Made by a program: the position numbers and the translations under genes. Below the pieces are notes generated by a model, which made no database searches, was not told where the DNA came from, and worked only from the letters and a program-made list of their open reading frames with translations. From positions 3,038,001 through 3,102,000 of the forward strand of contig NZ_CP187259.1 in NCBI RefSeq assembly GCF_049676595.1: 64,000 nucleotides of DNA, written 5' to 3'. Positions 50,745 to 59,293 of this stretch are shown here, one piece after another (within the stretch, counting starts at the first letter, position 1; every line of letters starts with the position of its first letter). Source of the stretch: Methanocella_A sp049676595 (GTDB lineage: Archaea; Halobacteriota; Methanocellia; Methanocellales; Methanocellaceae).

Positions 50745-52214
50745 GTGAGAAGATTGCGGATAAATAAGGACATACGTATAATCATCAGTGACTTACAGGG
50801 GCTCTTTTTTATCGCGGGCATCCTGATGGCTGCAATGGCGCTCATCAGTGTACTTTTTTGGGAGCTGCAGAGCACGGCGGGCTTCATCGCCGGGATGCTC
50901 GTCAGCCTGGCTATCGCAGCAGCGATTCACTTTACTGTGCCAGGGTCAGAGGCGCTCGAGCTTAAGCACGCGATCATCATCGCAGCCCTCGCTTATCTGT
51001 TCATCCCGGCGGTCAGTTCCATCCCGTTCATGATCAGCCCCCAGATGTCCCCGGTCGACGCCTTTTTCGAGTCGATCTCCGGGTGGACGGGCAGCGGCTT
51101 CACGATGTTACCCATGCCGGACCGCATCGACAACTCCATGCAACTCTGGCGCAGCGTGACCCAGTGGATAGGCGCTTTAGGGGTCGTCCTCCTGATGGTG
51201 ACTATCCTGATCAGGCCGGGCACCAGTACCTATGTCCTCTACCAGTCAGAGGCAAGAAAAGAGAGGATAAGGCCAAGCATACGATCAACTGTCAGAGCAA
51301 TCTGGAAAGTCTATCTCGTGCTAACGGTCACCTCCTTTAGCATCCTGCTGCTCGCGGGAATGCCGGTCTGGGATGCCGTGAACATTGCCATGACATCCAT
51401 AGGTGGCGGCTTCACGCTGTACTCCGACAGCATCGCCCACTACGACAGCCTGCCCATCGAGGTAGTACTGCTACCGATTATGATCGCCGGAGCGATCCCG
51501 TTCGCGGCGCTGTTTACCGTTTTCAGGATTAAGCTCCACACGCTGATATACGATATCCAGGTGAGGACTTTCGTCGGCCTGATCGCTACCGGCTGCGTGC
51601 TGCTGGTGATCCAGAACTACTTTTACTACTATAATGATCTGTTCACCTCTCTCCGGTACTCGGTTTTCCAGCTCGTGTCAGCCATCACGAGCACAGGGCT
51701 GCAGACTGCGGACATATCAGACTGGTCCTCCACTGCGCTCCTGCTCCTCTCGATCTCGATGATCATCGGCGGATGCGCCGGTTCGGCAACAGGCGGCATC
51801 AAAGTCGCCCGAGAAATTTTCCTCGTCAACCAGATCAAGCTATGGCTGACTAAAACTCTGCTGTCCAGAAAAGCAGTCATCGTGATCAGGCTGGGACAGC
51901 ACAAGGTGGTTGAAAAGGCGATAACGGACGAGCTTAACGAAGCCACGCTCATCTCTTTTCTGTGGATCGTGAACATCTTCGTCAGCATCATGCTGCTGTC
52001 GAACATCCTCGGGCCTGATGCCAGCCTCTCGAACATCATCTTCGAAGTATGCTCTGCACAGGGCAACTGCGGGCTCTCGACTGGAGTGATAAACCCGACG
52101 ATACATCCCATCGCAAAACTGATCTTCATCGCCGACATGTGGATGGGAAGGCTGGAGATCGTCCCGGTAATCCTGCTGGCGAGGACTCTGTTTAAAGGGT
52201 TCGGCAAATATTAG
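50745..52214 (+). CDS. trkH: TrkH-family potassium channel subunit, paralog 2
   Basis: The 489-residue paralog of the preceding gene matches it along its length: 'FESISGWTGSGFTML', 'LRPGTSTYVLYQSEARKE'-type segment, 'TSTGLQTADISDWS', 'GGCAGSATGGIKVAREIFLV' and 'CSAQGNCGLSTGV'. The start is GTG at 50745, 40 nt after the first copy. The second filter region reads 'MTSIGGGFTLYSDS', against 'VTIATGGFGLYADS' in paralog 1, so the two pores may differ in ion selectivity or affinity. Both probably use the single TrkA subunit encoded upstream. Confidence 0.92.
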   Translation: MRRLRINKDIRIIISDLQGLFFIAGILMAAMALISVLFWELQSTAGFIAGMLVSLAIAAAIHFTVPGSEALELKHAIIIAALAYLFIPAVSSIPFMISPQMSPVDAFFESISGWTGSGFTMLPMPDRIDNSMQLWRSVTQWIGALGVVLLMVTILIRPGTSTYVLYQSEARKERIRPSIRSTVRAIWKVYLVLTVTSFSILLLAGMPVWDAVNIAMTSIGGGFTLYSDSIAHYDSLPIEVVLLPIMIAGAIPFAALFTVFRIKLHTLIYDIQVRTFVGLIATGCVLLVIQNYFYYYNDLFTSLRYSVFQLVSAITSTGLQTADISDWSSTALLLLSISMIIGGCAGSATGGIKVAREIFLVNQIKLWLTKTLLSRKAVIVIRLGQHKVVEKAITDELNEATLISFLWIVNIFVSIMLLSNILGPDASLSNIIFEVCSAQGNCGLSTGVINPTIHPIAKLIFIADMWMGRLEIVPVILLARTLFKGFGKY

Positions 52215-52251
52215 GGCTCGAAAAAGTAAAAGGAAAATTTCCCGCTACCGA

Positions 52252-52713
52252 TCAGCTCTTCAGCGGGAACAGGATGAGCGTCTGCAGCTTCGAAGGCTCG
52301 GTATCCATCGGGCTGTGGTAGTACATCTCGTAAACGATCCCCGTCGGCTCCAGGCCTTTTTCGGTGACTATCTTGGTCAGCGCATCGTAGGCGGATGCCA
52401 GTTCCTGGTACGGGCCCGTATAGAAGCACGTGCCGGTCTTGCCCCCCGGGATAGCCGTTGGCTTAATGTCCCCCTTGCCCTCGAACTTTTTGCTGACGGG
52501 GAAACCGATATCCACGTCCAGGTCCGCCATGTCCATATTGTAGTAGGCTACGAAAGGCGCTCCGGCCGGCTGCTCACCAAGCTCGCCGAGGTACCCGGCT
52601 ACCGAGCCGAAGCACTGGCCGACCACCTGAGGCAGGTCCTGTACGGAAGTTCTGGTCCGGATGGTTAATGCCTGCTGGACAGGCATCTCTTTGATCTCGC
52701 ATGTAAAAGGCAT
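52252..52713 (-). CDS. GyrI-like / AraC effector-binding domain protein
   Basis: The protein has about 153 residues from the ATG at 52713 (GTGAT upstream). It matches stand-alone effector-binding (SOUL-fold/GyrI-like) proteins: 'EIKEMPVQQALTIRTRTSVQDLPQVVGQCFG', then 'GAPFVAYYNMDMADLDVDIGFPV', 'PGGKTGTCFYTGPYQELASAYDALTK' and the C-terminal 'PTGIVYEMYYHSPMDTEPSKLQTLILFPLK'. The conserved Glu near 'VYEMY' and Tyr in 'YTGPY' line the ligand pocket in relatives. No DNA-binding domain is attached, so it may scavenge small hydrophobic or cationic compounds. It converges with the TrkH operon. Confidence 0.83.
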   Translation of the reverse strand: MPFTCEIKEMPVQQALTIRTRTSVQDLPQVVGQCFGSVAGYLGELGEQPAGAPFVAYYNMDMADLDVDIGFPVSKKFEGKGDIKPTAIPGGKTGTCFYTGPYQELASAYDALTKIVTEKGLEPTGIVYEMYYHSPMDTEPSKLQTLILFPLKS

Positions 52714-52857
52714 AATATCACATTCCCGATAACCATTTGATAGTATGGTAATTATCAAATAACCTCTTGCTCCATGATATCAAAATACTAGTGTAAGAGC
52801 TCCGTGAAACTAACGAGAATATTGATATTATCATGAAAGAGGTTTCGGGTGAAGCCC

Positions 52858-53135
52858 ATCAAAACTCCTGGAGGTCGAGGAGGTCCCTGGAGGTCGGGGA
52901 GGATTTTCAAGCTGGGAGGTTAGAGAGGGTCAGAGGTCAGAGAGGAGGTCGGGGAGTGTAGAAAGGTCGGAGAGGATTTTCTTAAATATGTTCTCTCTGA
53001 CCTCCAGGTACTCTACCACCTTCTCTCAGACCTCCCAACCTCCCGGATCTCCCAGCTTGAAAGTCCTCCCGGAACTCCTGGAGACTCCCCAGCCCTCCTC
53101 TGACCTCTCAACACCTCCCCGACCCACAATTCTTC
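52858..53135. repeat. Polypurine/polypyrimidine inverted-arm repeat element (family B)
   Basis: The 450-bp gap before the acetyltransferase gene holds one element. The left arm (about 52865-52978) is purine-rich with repeated GGAGGTC words. The right arm (about 52996-53125) is pyrimidine-rich with GACCTCC words. GGATTTTCAAGCTGGGAG (52901-52918) matches the reverse complement of CTCCCAGCTTGAAAGTCC (53049-53066) at 17 of 18 positions. A short AT-rich centre (CTTAAATATG) separates the arms. As single strands, or as RNA, it could form a very long imperfect hairpin, and the purine strand could favour triplex. No coding content is supported. Confidence 0.85.
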
Positions 53136-53209
53136 ATGGAATAATATGCTATAGGAGAGTTTACGTACTGCTAAACGCATAATATTGCTCGACTAAAACC
53201 GGTGGGACC

Positions 53210-54022
53210 ATGAGCGAGTCAGAGATCATTCAAAAAACGCCCGAGCCCCGCACTGTGGAGAGTATATCGAGAGACCTCCGCATGCTGGGCTTGAGAGAAG
53301 GCATGACTGTCATCGTACATTCTTCCCTCAGCTCGATAGGCTGGGTATGCGGCGAAGCGGTCACAGTGATACAGGCGCTTATCAACGTAGTAACGGCTGA
53401 AGGCACTATCGTCATGCCTGCCCAGACCGGACTTTCGGATCCTGCCGGCTGGAAGAATCCGCCTGTGCCTCCCGCCTGGATAGCGATCATCAGAGAGACG
53501 ATGCCTGCGTATGACACTACCGTTACCCCCACAAGAGGGATGGGCGTTATCGCTGAAAACTTCAGAAAATGGCCCGGGGCTGCCAGAAGCTGCCACCCGA
53601 ATCTTTCGCTGGCCGCCTGGGGTAAAAATGCCAGCCTGATAACAGAAGGCCAGACTATCAACTACGCTCTCGGGGAGAGCTCCCCGCTCTCCCGCATCTA
53701 CGATCTGGATGGATATGTACTGATGCTGGGCACAGGATACGATACCTGTACTTCGCTCCACCTCGCCGAGTACAGGGCTCCGGGAGCGAAGCCCTACAGA
53801 GACGGCTTCCCGATCATGAAGGAGGGCAGGCGGACCTGGGTAGAATGCGAAGACATCGTGCTGGACTCCGATATTTTCCCCCACATCGGGGCGGACATGG
53901 AACAATGCGTGAAGGTCGCCAGAGGCTACGTCGGATCAGCCGACAGCAGGCTGTTTCGACAGCGGGAGGCAGTCGACTTCGCCACACGGTGGATAGGAGA
54001 GTATAGAGAGAGCCAGAAGTAG
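53210..54022 (+). CDS. Aminoglycoside N(3)-acetyltransferase-family protein
   Basis: The 270-residue protein belongs to the antibiotic N-acetyltransferase (AAC(3)) family. Signature segments are 'VIVHSSLSSIGWVCGEAVTVIQALINVVTAEGTIVMPAQTG', 'DTTVTPTRGMGVIAENFRKWPGAARSCHPNLSLAAWGKNA', and 'TSLHLAEYRAPGAKPYRDGFPIMKEGRRTWVECED'. The conserved His and Asp/Glu of the acetyl-CoA site are present. True drug substrates are unlikely in a methanogen, and chromosomal relatives probably acetylate other amines. GGTGGG lies 2-3 nt before the ATG. The family B repeat element occupies its upstream region and could affect its expression. Confidence 0.88.
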   Translation: MSESEIIQKTPEPRTVESISRDLRMLGLREGMTVIVHSSLSSIGWVCGEAVTVIQALINVVTAEGTIVMPAQTGLSDPAGWKNPPVPPAWIAIIRETMPAYDTTVTPTRGMGVIAENFRKWPGAARSCHPNLSLAAWGKNASLITEGQTINYALGESSPLSRIYDLDGYVLMLGTGYDTCTSLHLAEYRAPGAKPYRDGFPIMKEGRRTWVECEDIVLDSDIFPHIGADMEQCVKVARGYVGSADSRLFRQREAVDFATRWIGEYRESQK

Positions 54023-54156
54023 ACCCGGGAAAGTTCGACGTTACCGACAGAGGCAATATAGCATATTGGATCATGCTGCTTTTGAGCGAGCCCCGAAGGG
54101 CGCGAGAAAATTATATGCTATCGTTAGTCTTTGATGTCGGTTACAGAGGAGTATAC

Positions 54157-54615
54157 ATGGTAAACCTGAAAGCAATCCTGATCAGCATTATCATTATGAT
54201 TACCTTGATGACAGGTTGTATCACAGCCAGGACCTCAGACCCGGTCCCGGCGCTGCAGATAAAAGCCCACCCCCAGTACTACACGCTGACTATGTCCTCA
54301 GTCCCGGGCATCGGGCTCACACCAGCATATTCGCCCGGGATCGATAACAAAACGATGAGCTTCCGATGGCAGACGGACAACGGCCACTTCCTGTCGTGGT
54401 CAAACTCCACTGTGAGAGACCTGGGCTCTGACGTAACGACTGATGATACTACGGTATACTGGTCCTATAAACCCGGCGATATAGGCTCGGATAAGCCGAT
54501 TGCCCACGTCTGCCTGGAGCTGATCGATAGTGCTTCCGGGCACGTCATCGATACCGCTACGCTGCACATAGGCTGGGAAGACCCGTACGGGGTAAAGGTC
54601 CTCAATTCGACGTGA
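54157..54615 (+). CDS. Small lipoprotein of unknown function
   Basis: The protein has about 152 residues from the ATG at 54157, which follows AGAGGAG; the upstream in-frame extension lacks support. The N terminus is a signal helix 'LKAILISIIIMITLMTGC' with a lipobox Cys, so it should be anchored on the outer face of the membrane. The mature part is beta-rich with 'YTLTMSSVPGIGLTPAYSPG', 'FRWQTDNGHFLSW' and 'ATLHIGWEDPYGVKV'. I do not recognise a family. It converges with the SOUL-protein gene, 15 bp away. Confidence 0.7.
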   Translation: MVNLKAILISIIIMITLMTGCITARTSDPVPALQIKAHPQYYTLTMSSVPGIGLTPAYSPGIDNKTMSFRWQTDNGHFLSWSNSTVRDLGSDVTTDDTTVYWSYKPGDIGSDKPIAHVCLELIDSASGHVIDTATLHIGWEDPYGVKVLNST

Positions 54616-54630
54616 TCGAAGGCCGGTAGA

Positions 54631-55191
54631 TCAGACGTCCACCAGGACCTCGTTGTGCCGCAGGAACCCGGGAATCCAGGGCGGGTCGTACCGGGCCAGC
54701 CGGTAGTTCGACTTCGGCGCCAGGTCGTTCGTCCGCAGCCACTCCTTCAGCTCGCCTATTTTCTCCCTCACCTTCGGCTCGTGGGAGTGGCCGGAAAACC
54801 TGATGACCGCCACATCATGGTCCGGCACCTCGGTAAAGCCGATGGACTCATCATCCGGCCGCGGAAGCGTCTCGAGGGTGTACCTGCCCGGCATGGTGAA
54901 GCCGATGCGGTAAACGCCTTCCCGCCTTGGTTCCATCGTCACCGGCACGGTCATAGGGATATTTTCCGAGCTCTCGCCGATCTCCTCGGTAACGGGAGCG
55001 GTCATCGGGATCTTCGACCGAACCTTGTTGTGGCCGGTGATGTAGTTGAACAGTACCCGGAAGCCCTCGTTCAGGGCCGTGTCGAAGTCGGCCTCTACGT
55101 CCACGTGAGCGAGAACGTAGCCGTTGTACCGGCGCAGCTCAAAACCGCCGTCCTGCTTCAGCGTTTCGTATGCCGGCTGCTCTACAGACAT
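54631..55191 (-). CDS. SOUL-family heme-binding-like protein
   Basis: The 186-residue protein is a single SOUL domain: 'PAYETLKQDGGFELRRYNGYVLAHVDVEADFDTALNEGFRVLFNYITGHNK', then 'KIPMTAPVTEEIGES', 'ENIPMTVPVTMEP', 'YRIGFTMPGRYTLETLPRPDDE', and 'IRFSGHSHEPKVREKIGELKEWL' near the end. The repeated 'MTAPV/MTVPV' motif is diagnostic. Relatives bind tetrapyrroles or act as effector-binding modules; the ligand here is unknown. It is monocistronic. Confidence 0.93.
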   Translation of the reverse strand: MSVEQPAYETLKQDGGFELRRYNGYVLAHVDVEADFDTALNEGFRVLFNYITGHNKVRSKIPMTAPVTEEIGESSENIPMTVPVTMEPRREGVYRIGFTMPGRYTLETLPRPDDESIGFTEVPDHDVAVIRFSGHSHEPKVREKIGELKEWLRTNDLAPKSNYRLARYDPPWIPGFLRHNEVLVDV

Positions 55192-55254
55192 AATAGATTC
55201 TCGGCCGGCGAGGATAAAAAAATCGCCGAAAGATTAAGACGGCATCAACAAAAG

Positions 55255-55560
55255 GTTGTCTGTGTCCCCGTGAAGGAAAACGATCGCTGCGCTGTGCTGA
55301 CGTCACAGATTCCACAGATCCATACAGAATCCACAGATTTATACTCGATAGCACAGATGATGGTAGATTCTATATACATCCGTAAATAGGTCACCGATGT
55401 TCAGAGTTGTCCTGAATGATCGTATTATACTGTCCTTACTATCTGTGCTATCTGTTTCAATCGGTGGATTCACATCTGTGCAATCCATAGTCATCTGTGG
55501 AATCTGTGACGCCAGCACAGCGCAGCGTTCGTATTGTTATCCGGTGAATTCAAACAAGGT
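55255..55560. repeat. Inverted-arm repeat element with ACAGATT words (family C)
   Basis: The 375-bp gap between the SOUL and DUF169 genes is an inverted-repeat element. The outer arms, 55285-55319 and 55493-55527, are 35 bp each and complementary at 34 positions; each arm includes CGCTGCGCTGTGCTG and CACAGATTCCACAGAT. An inner pair, GATAGCACAGAT (55347-55358) and ATCTGTGCTATC (55441-55452), is perfect. CACAGAT sub-repeats run through both arms. The centre is AT-rich (about 55370-55430). The sequence is unrelated to families A and B although the plan is alike. No ORF is supported. Confidence 0.85.
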
Positions 55561-55566
55561 TTGTAG

Positions 55567-56355
55567 TTATGTTCGATTTTTCGAGCAAATATCCTCTCTT
55601 ACCACAGGATAGGCGACCTCGGGCTTCTTGACGATGAACGAGCCGTCGAGGTCCTCGCACATGGCGATTGCCAGCTTTATGGGGATGCCTATCCCGAGGT
55701 AGTCTTCCGGGAACCAGCGGTTGCCTGTCGGGTCCATAGGCCCTAAATAGGCTGCGTCTGCGGGCGCCTTCTCAGCCATGCCGGCCGGATAGGACATCCA
55801 TGATGCACAGGTCGGGCCCCAGGCCGCCCTCACAGGGTTGAAAGGGTCTGCGCTGCGGAAGTGGATGAGGCTGCTCAGGTTTCTGATCTGCTCGCTGTTA
55901 CCGAAACAGACGACTGCCCTGATACCGGGATCGTGATCGAGGTTCTCACAAGCCTGGACGACGGTGTAGGTACCGGGAGGCGTGATGGTGCCGACCGCTT
56001 CTTTGGAGGCTCTGACGATCTCCGGGGTGGCCTTCAAGAACTCGCCCTCCCCGTTCCTGAACTCAGGCGTGCCATAGGATACGAAGTATTCCAGCATCGG
56101 GGCCAGCCTGCCGTAGCCCGTCCACCCGACTCCGCCGGGGCAGCATCCGGCGAGGGCGCCTTTGCCGAAGTACAGAGGAGGCAAGTCGTCGCTTACCGAG
56201 GCGGCGAATATTGCCTTTGCGATACAGCGGTCTACGGAGGTCATCAGCTTACCGCTGTCAGGGACGCTTTCGGACCCGTAGATGCAGAGCGGTCTGGATT
56301 TTAACCTGCCGGCCGCAGCCAGCTTTTCGCCGATTTCTTTTGGGGAAAGAGTCAT
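55567..56355 (-). CDS. DUF169-family protein
   Basis: The protein has about 262 residues from the ATG at 56355; an in-frame TTG at 56388 overlaps the preceding stop and is an alternative. DUF169 hallmarks are 'RPLCIYGSESVPDSGKLMTSVDRCIAKAIF', the Cys/Gly segment 'LAGCCPGGVGWTGYG', and the C-terminal 'YPAGMAEKAPADAAYLGPMDPTGNRWFPEDYLGIGIPIKLAIAMCEDLDGSF'. Five or more Cys are present and may bind a metal. The family is common in methanogens and has no proven function. It is directly downstream of a flavodoxin gene, 30 nt or less apart, suggesting a shared redox role. Confidence 0.82.
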   Translation of the reverse strand: MTLSPKEIGEKLAAAGRLKSRPLCIYGSESVPDSGKLMTSVDRCIAKAIFAASVSDDLPPLYFGKGALAGCCPGGVGWTGYGRLAPMLEYFVSYGTPEFRNGEGEFLKATPEIVRASKEAVGTITPPGTYTVVQACENLDHDPGIRAVVCFGNSEQIRNLSSLIHFRSADPFNPVRAAWGPTCASWMSYPAGMAEKAPADAAYLGPMDPTGNRWFPEDYLGIGIPIKLAIAMCEDLDGSFIVKKPEVAYPVVREDICSKNRT

Positions 56356-56384
56356 GATATCCGCAGCTTTAACAGATCTGAGCG

Positions 56385-56849
56385 TCAAAACGCTTTGCTG
56401 ATCGCATCCACCACGTCTGCAATGTTCTTATCGCGGTTCGCGCCTCTCCAGACGACGATGCCGGTTGCGCCGACAGTCCCGCCCCGGGCTTCGCATTCCT
56501 TTGTCAGCTTTCCGATCGCCGAGTTGCCGCCGGTCCAGGCGAAGGGTAAGCCTTTGGTGACGAAGCAGGCTATCTTTTTACCGCTGAGAGAGGGAAGCTG
56601 CTTCAGGTAGGCCGCCATGACAGCCGACAGGGAAAAGGCCTGCACCGGAGCGGCGAAGACCAGCCCTTCGTACTGAGTGAGGTCCGGCAGCCTGCCGAAC
56701 TTGACGTTTTTGCCGTCTTTCTCGCCGCTGGTAGGCACGATTCTCTCGACAGTCGCAGAGTGCCCGGCTGCAGTGAGCTTGTCCTTGAGCTTACCGGCTA
56801 CGGAAAAAGTGTTGCCGGTCTGGGAGTAAACGATGATACCGATCTTCAT
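56385..56849 (-). CDS. Flavodoxin-like protein
   Basis: The 154-residue protein is a flavodoxin fold: 'KIGIIVYSQTGNTFSVAGKLKDKL', with the FMN-phosphate loop SQTGNT, then 'YEGLVFAAPVQAFSLSAVMAAYLKQL' and 'KIACFVTKGLPFAWTGGNSAIGKL'. FMN-binding aromatic loops are replaced by 'APVQAFS', so it may be an NAD(P)H-type flavodoxin/FldA-like quinone reductase. In methanogens such proteins act as low-potential electron carriers. It precedes the DUF169 gene and probably shares its transcript. Confidence 0.9.
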   Translation of the reverse strand: MKIGIIVYSQTGNTFSVAGKLKDKLTAAGHSATVERIVPTSGEKDGKNVKFGRLPDLTQYEGLVFAAPVQAFSLSAVMAAYLKQLPSLSGKKIACFVTKGLPFAWTGGNSAIGKLTKECEARGGTVGATGIVVWRGANRDKNIADVVDAISKAF

Positions 56850-57080
56850 AACTAGAGAATTAGGGTTTGCTTAGGATTAAGATTTGTCTATGTCGCCAAG
56901 GGCTTGATCAGATGGCTGTAGAGACGTATTTGAAATGCTTGTCATAAGATCAGTTTCAGAAAAAAGAAACATATATAATATAGCGATGGAATTTTATCAG
57001 CAGCAAAAATACCATAAACCATTAAAAATAAATGATTCGACATTAATAACTTGCTTTACCTAACAGCATAAGGGGACATT

Positions 57081-59159
57081 ATGGAAAACGAGCGACAAAA
57101 AGCTGAGGCATCTCAAGATAATGACTTCTATCGGCTCGTCTTCAAAAGCGCCCGGGACCCCATTTTAATTATACGCCCCGACGGGCAGGTCATCGACGCG
57201 AACAACGCCATTGTAGAGGCTGTAGGATACTCGAAAGAAGAGCTGCTAAAGATGAACGTAGCTGACCTTCGACCACCTTCGGAAAGACCGAAGGTCGCCG
57301 ATCACCTGAGGCAGAGCAGCGAGGGCACCATTTTCCAGACAGAATACATGCGTAAAGATGGTAGCGTGTTCCCGGTCGAGATTAGCACAAAAGGAGTTTT
57401 GCTCAACGGGAAGCTGGCGTTTCTCGGCATCATCCGGGACATCACCGAGCGCAAGCGTGCCGAAGAAGCCATCGTAGCGGATCTCAGAGATACTCATCTT
57501 CTTCATAGCTTGAGTGTGCGTATGATCTCCGAGGGAGATGGTAAAGTGCTGTACCAGGAAATCATGGATGCGGCCGTGGCCATAATGCACTCGGACTATG
57601 CCAGCATGCAGATATTTGTCCCGGAGCGCGGGGACGGGGGCGAATTATATCTGCTGGCATACAGGGGATTCACCCCGGAGGCGGCGAAGTTCTGGGAATG
57701 GGTGCAGGCAGACTCGGCCAGTACGTGTGGCATGGCCCTGCGTTCCTGCCGGAGGTTCCTGGCACCCGACGTTGAAACCTGCGAATTCATGGCCGGTTCG
57801 GAGGACCGGGCAACATATCTCCAGACAGGCATCCGCGCAGTCCAGTCCACGCCCCTGTACACCCGCACAGGTAAACTAGTGGGCATGCTATCTACGCACT
57901 GGAGTCGCCCGTACCAGCCCTCGGAACGCGAGCTTCAGTTCATGGACCTGCTGGCCCGGCAAGCCGCCGACATCATCGAGCGAAAAAGGGCAGAAGAAGA
58001 ACGGGAACGCTTACTTAAAGAGTTAGATGCACAGCGCAGAAAGCTCGAAGAGTCGGTCAATATCTACCGGGCGATCGGCGAGATGATCCCCTTCGGCATC
58101 TGGATCTGCGGGCTGGACGGCGGAGTAAAGTACTACAGCCAGTCGTACATGGACATGGCAGGCATGACCTTCGAGGAGCTGAAGGAGTTAGGGTGGACCC
58201 GCCAGATGCCGCCGGAAGACGTGGAACCCATGCTGCGGGACTGGAAGGAGTGCATCACGCACGGGGACTTCTGGACATACGAACACCGCATCACCGGAGC
58301 GAACGGGCAGAAGCACGTCATCCTGAGCAGAGGCGTACCCATCAAGGACGAAGAGGGCAAGACCACCTGCTGGGCCGGCATCAACCTCGACATCACAGAG
58401 CTAAAGGAAAAAGAAGCCGCCCTGTTAGATGCGATCACCCAGGCCGATCTGTATATGGATCTGATGGGCCACGACATCAACAACATTAATCAGACTGCTA
58501 TGGGGTTCCTCGAGCTCGCGCTGATGGCCCTGGAATCTAAGCGGAAGCTTGAGCCGGAAGATACCCACATGGTCGAGCGGCCCCTGAAAGCTCTCCAGAC
58601 CAGCTCGAGGCTGATCGAGAACGTCAGGAAGATCAAGAAGCTGACCAGCGACGGCATAACCATCGAGCCCATCGACCTCAGGAAAGTCCTGGCAGACCTG
58701 GACATCCAGTCGCTCAGCAGCAATGGCAGAGACGTGACTATCAACATCCCGGAGATACCGCCTTCCGTGGTCAGGGCAAACGAGCTGTTCCGGGACGTCC
58801 TCATCAACCTGATCACCAACGCTGTCAAGCATTCCTCAGAGGAGAAGCCCCTGTTAGTCAACCTGAACGTAGATCCTGCTTTTATCGAGGACAGTCTGTA
58901 CTACAAATGTACCGTAGAGGACAATGGCCCGGGAATACCCGATGACGTGAAAGGAAAGCTCTTCCACAGGTTCCAGCGCGGCGCCACGAGAGCCCACGGC
59001 AAGGGCCTGGGATTGTACCTGGTGAGGACGCTGGTGGAAGGATACAGGGGAAAAGTGTGGGTGGAAGACCGGGTGCCCGGCGACCATACTCAGGGGGCCA
59101 GATTCGTGGTCATGCTACCTGCAAGCGATTGTCAGAACAGTTGTTTACCTGGCAAATAA
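57081..59159 (+). CDS. PAS-GAF-PAS histidine kinase
   Basis: The 692-residue soluble protein carries PAS 1 at about residues 18-130 ('ARDPILIIRPDGQVIDANNAIVEAVGYSKEELL'), a GAF domain at about 140-305 ('ASTCGMALRSCRRFLAPDVETCEF'), and PAS 2 at about 330-445. A 'DLMGHDINNINQTAMGFLEL' segment holds the likely phospho-His. HATPase (about 575-688) has 'NLITNAVKHSSEE', 'EDNGPGIPDDVK' and 'GKGLGLYLVRTL'. AGGGGAC lies upstream of the ATG. It is followed by a shorter paralog whose 3' end is nearly identical in DNA, implying recent duplication or gene conversion. No response regulator is near, as with the other kinases of this window. Confidence 0.92.
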   Translation: MENERQKAEASQDNDFYRLVFKSARDPILIIRPDGQVIDANNAIVEAVGYSKEELLKMNVADLRPPSERPKVADHLRQSSEGTIFQTEYMRKDGSVFPVEISTKGVLLNGKLAFLGIIRDITERKRAEEAIVADLRDTHLLHSLSVRMISEGDGKVLYQEIMDAAVAIMHSDYASMQIFVPERGDGGELYLLAYRGFTPEAAKFWEWVQADSASTCGMALRSCRRFLAPDVETCEFMAGSEDRATYLQTGIRAVQSTPLYTRTGKLVGMLSTHWSRPYQPSERELQFMDLLARQAADIIERKRAEEERERLLKELDAQRRKLEESVNIYRAIGEMIPFGIWICGLDGGVKYYSQSYMDMAGMTFEELKELGWTRQMPPEDVEPMLRDWKECITHGDFWTYEHRITGANGQKHVILSRGVPIKDEEGKTTCWAGINLDITELKEKEAALLDAITQADLYMDLMGHDINNINQTAMGFLELALMALESKRKLEPEDTHMVERPLKALQTSSRLIENVRKIKKLTSDGITIEPIDLRKVLADLDIQSLSSNGRDVTINIPEIPPSVVRANELFRDVLINLITNAVKHSSEEKPLLVNLNVDPAFIEDSLYYKCTVEDNGPGIPDDVKGKLFHRFQRGATRAHGKGLGLYLVRTLVEGYRGKVWVEDRVPGDHTQGARFVVMLPASDCQNSCLPGK

Positions 59160-59293
59160 GAAGGCACCACTACTGCTCAACCTCGATAAAACGTATATAA
59201 TACATTTTACTTACATATTTTAATTATCGAGACAAATATTATTACCCAGGACAATAACCAGTTACTTATCTATCTTTTTTACAGCTGAAGTAA

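Noticed and set aside
53210..54022. Acetyltransferase as evidence of acquired antibiotic resistance
   Set aside because: Composition matches the chromosome, no mobile gene is adjacent, and chromosomal relatives of this family are common in non-target organisms.
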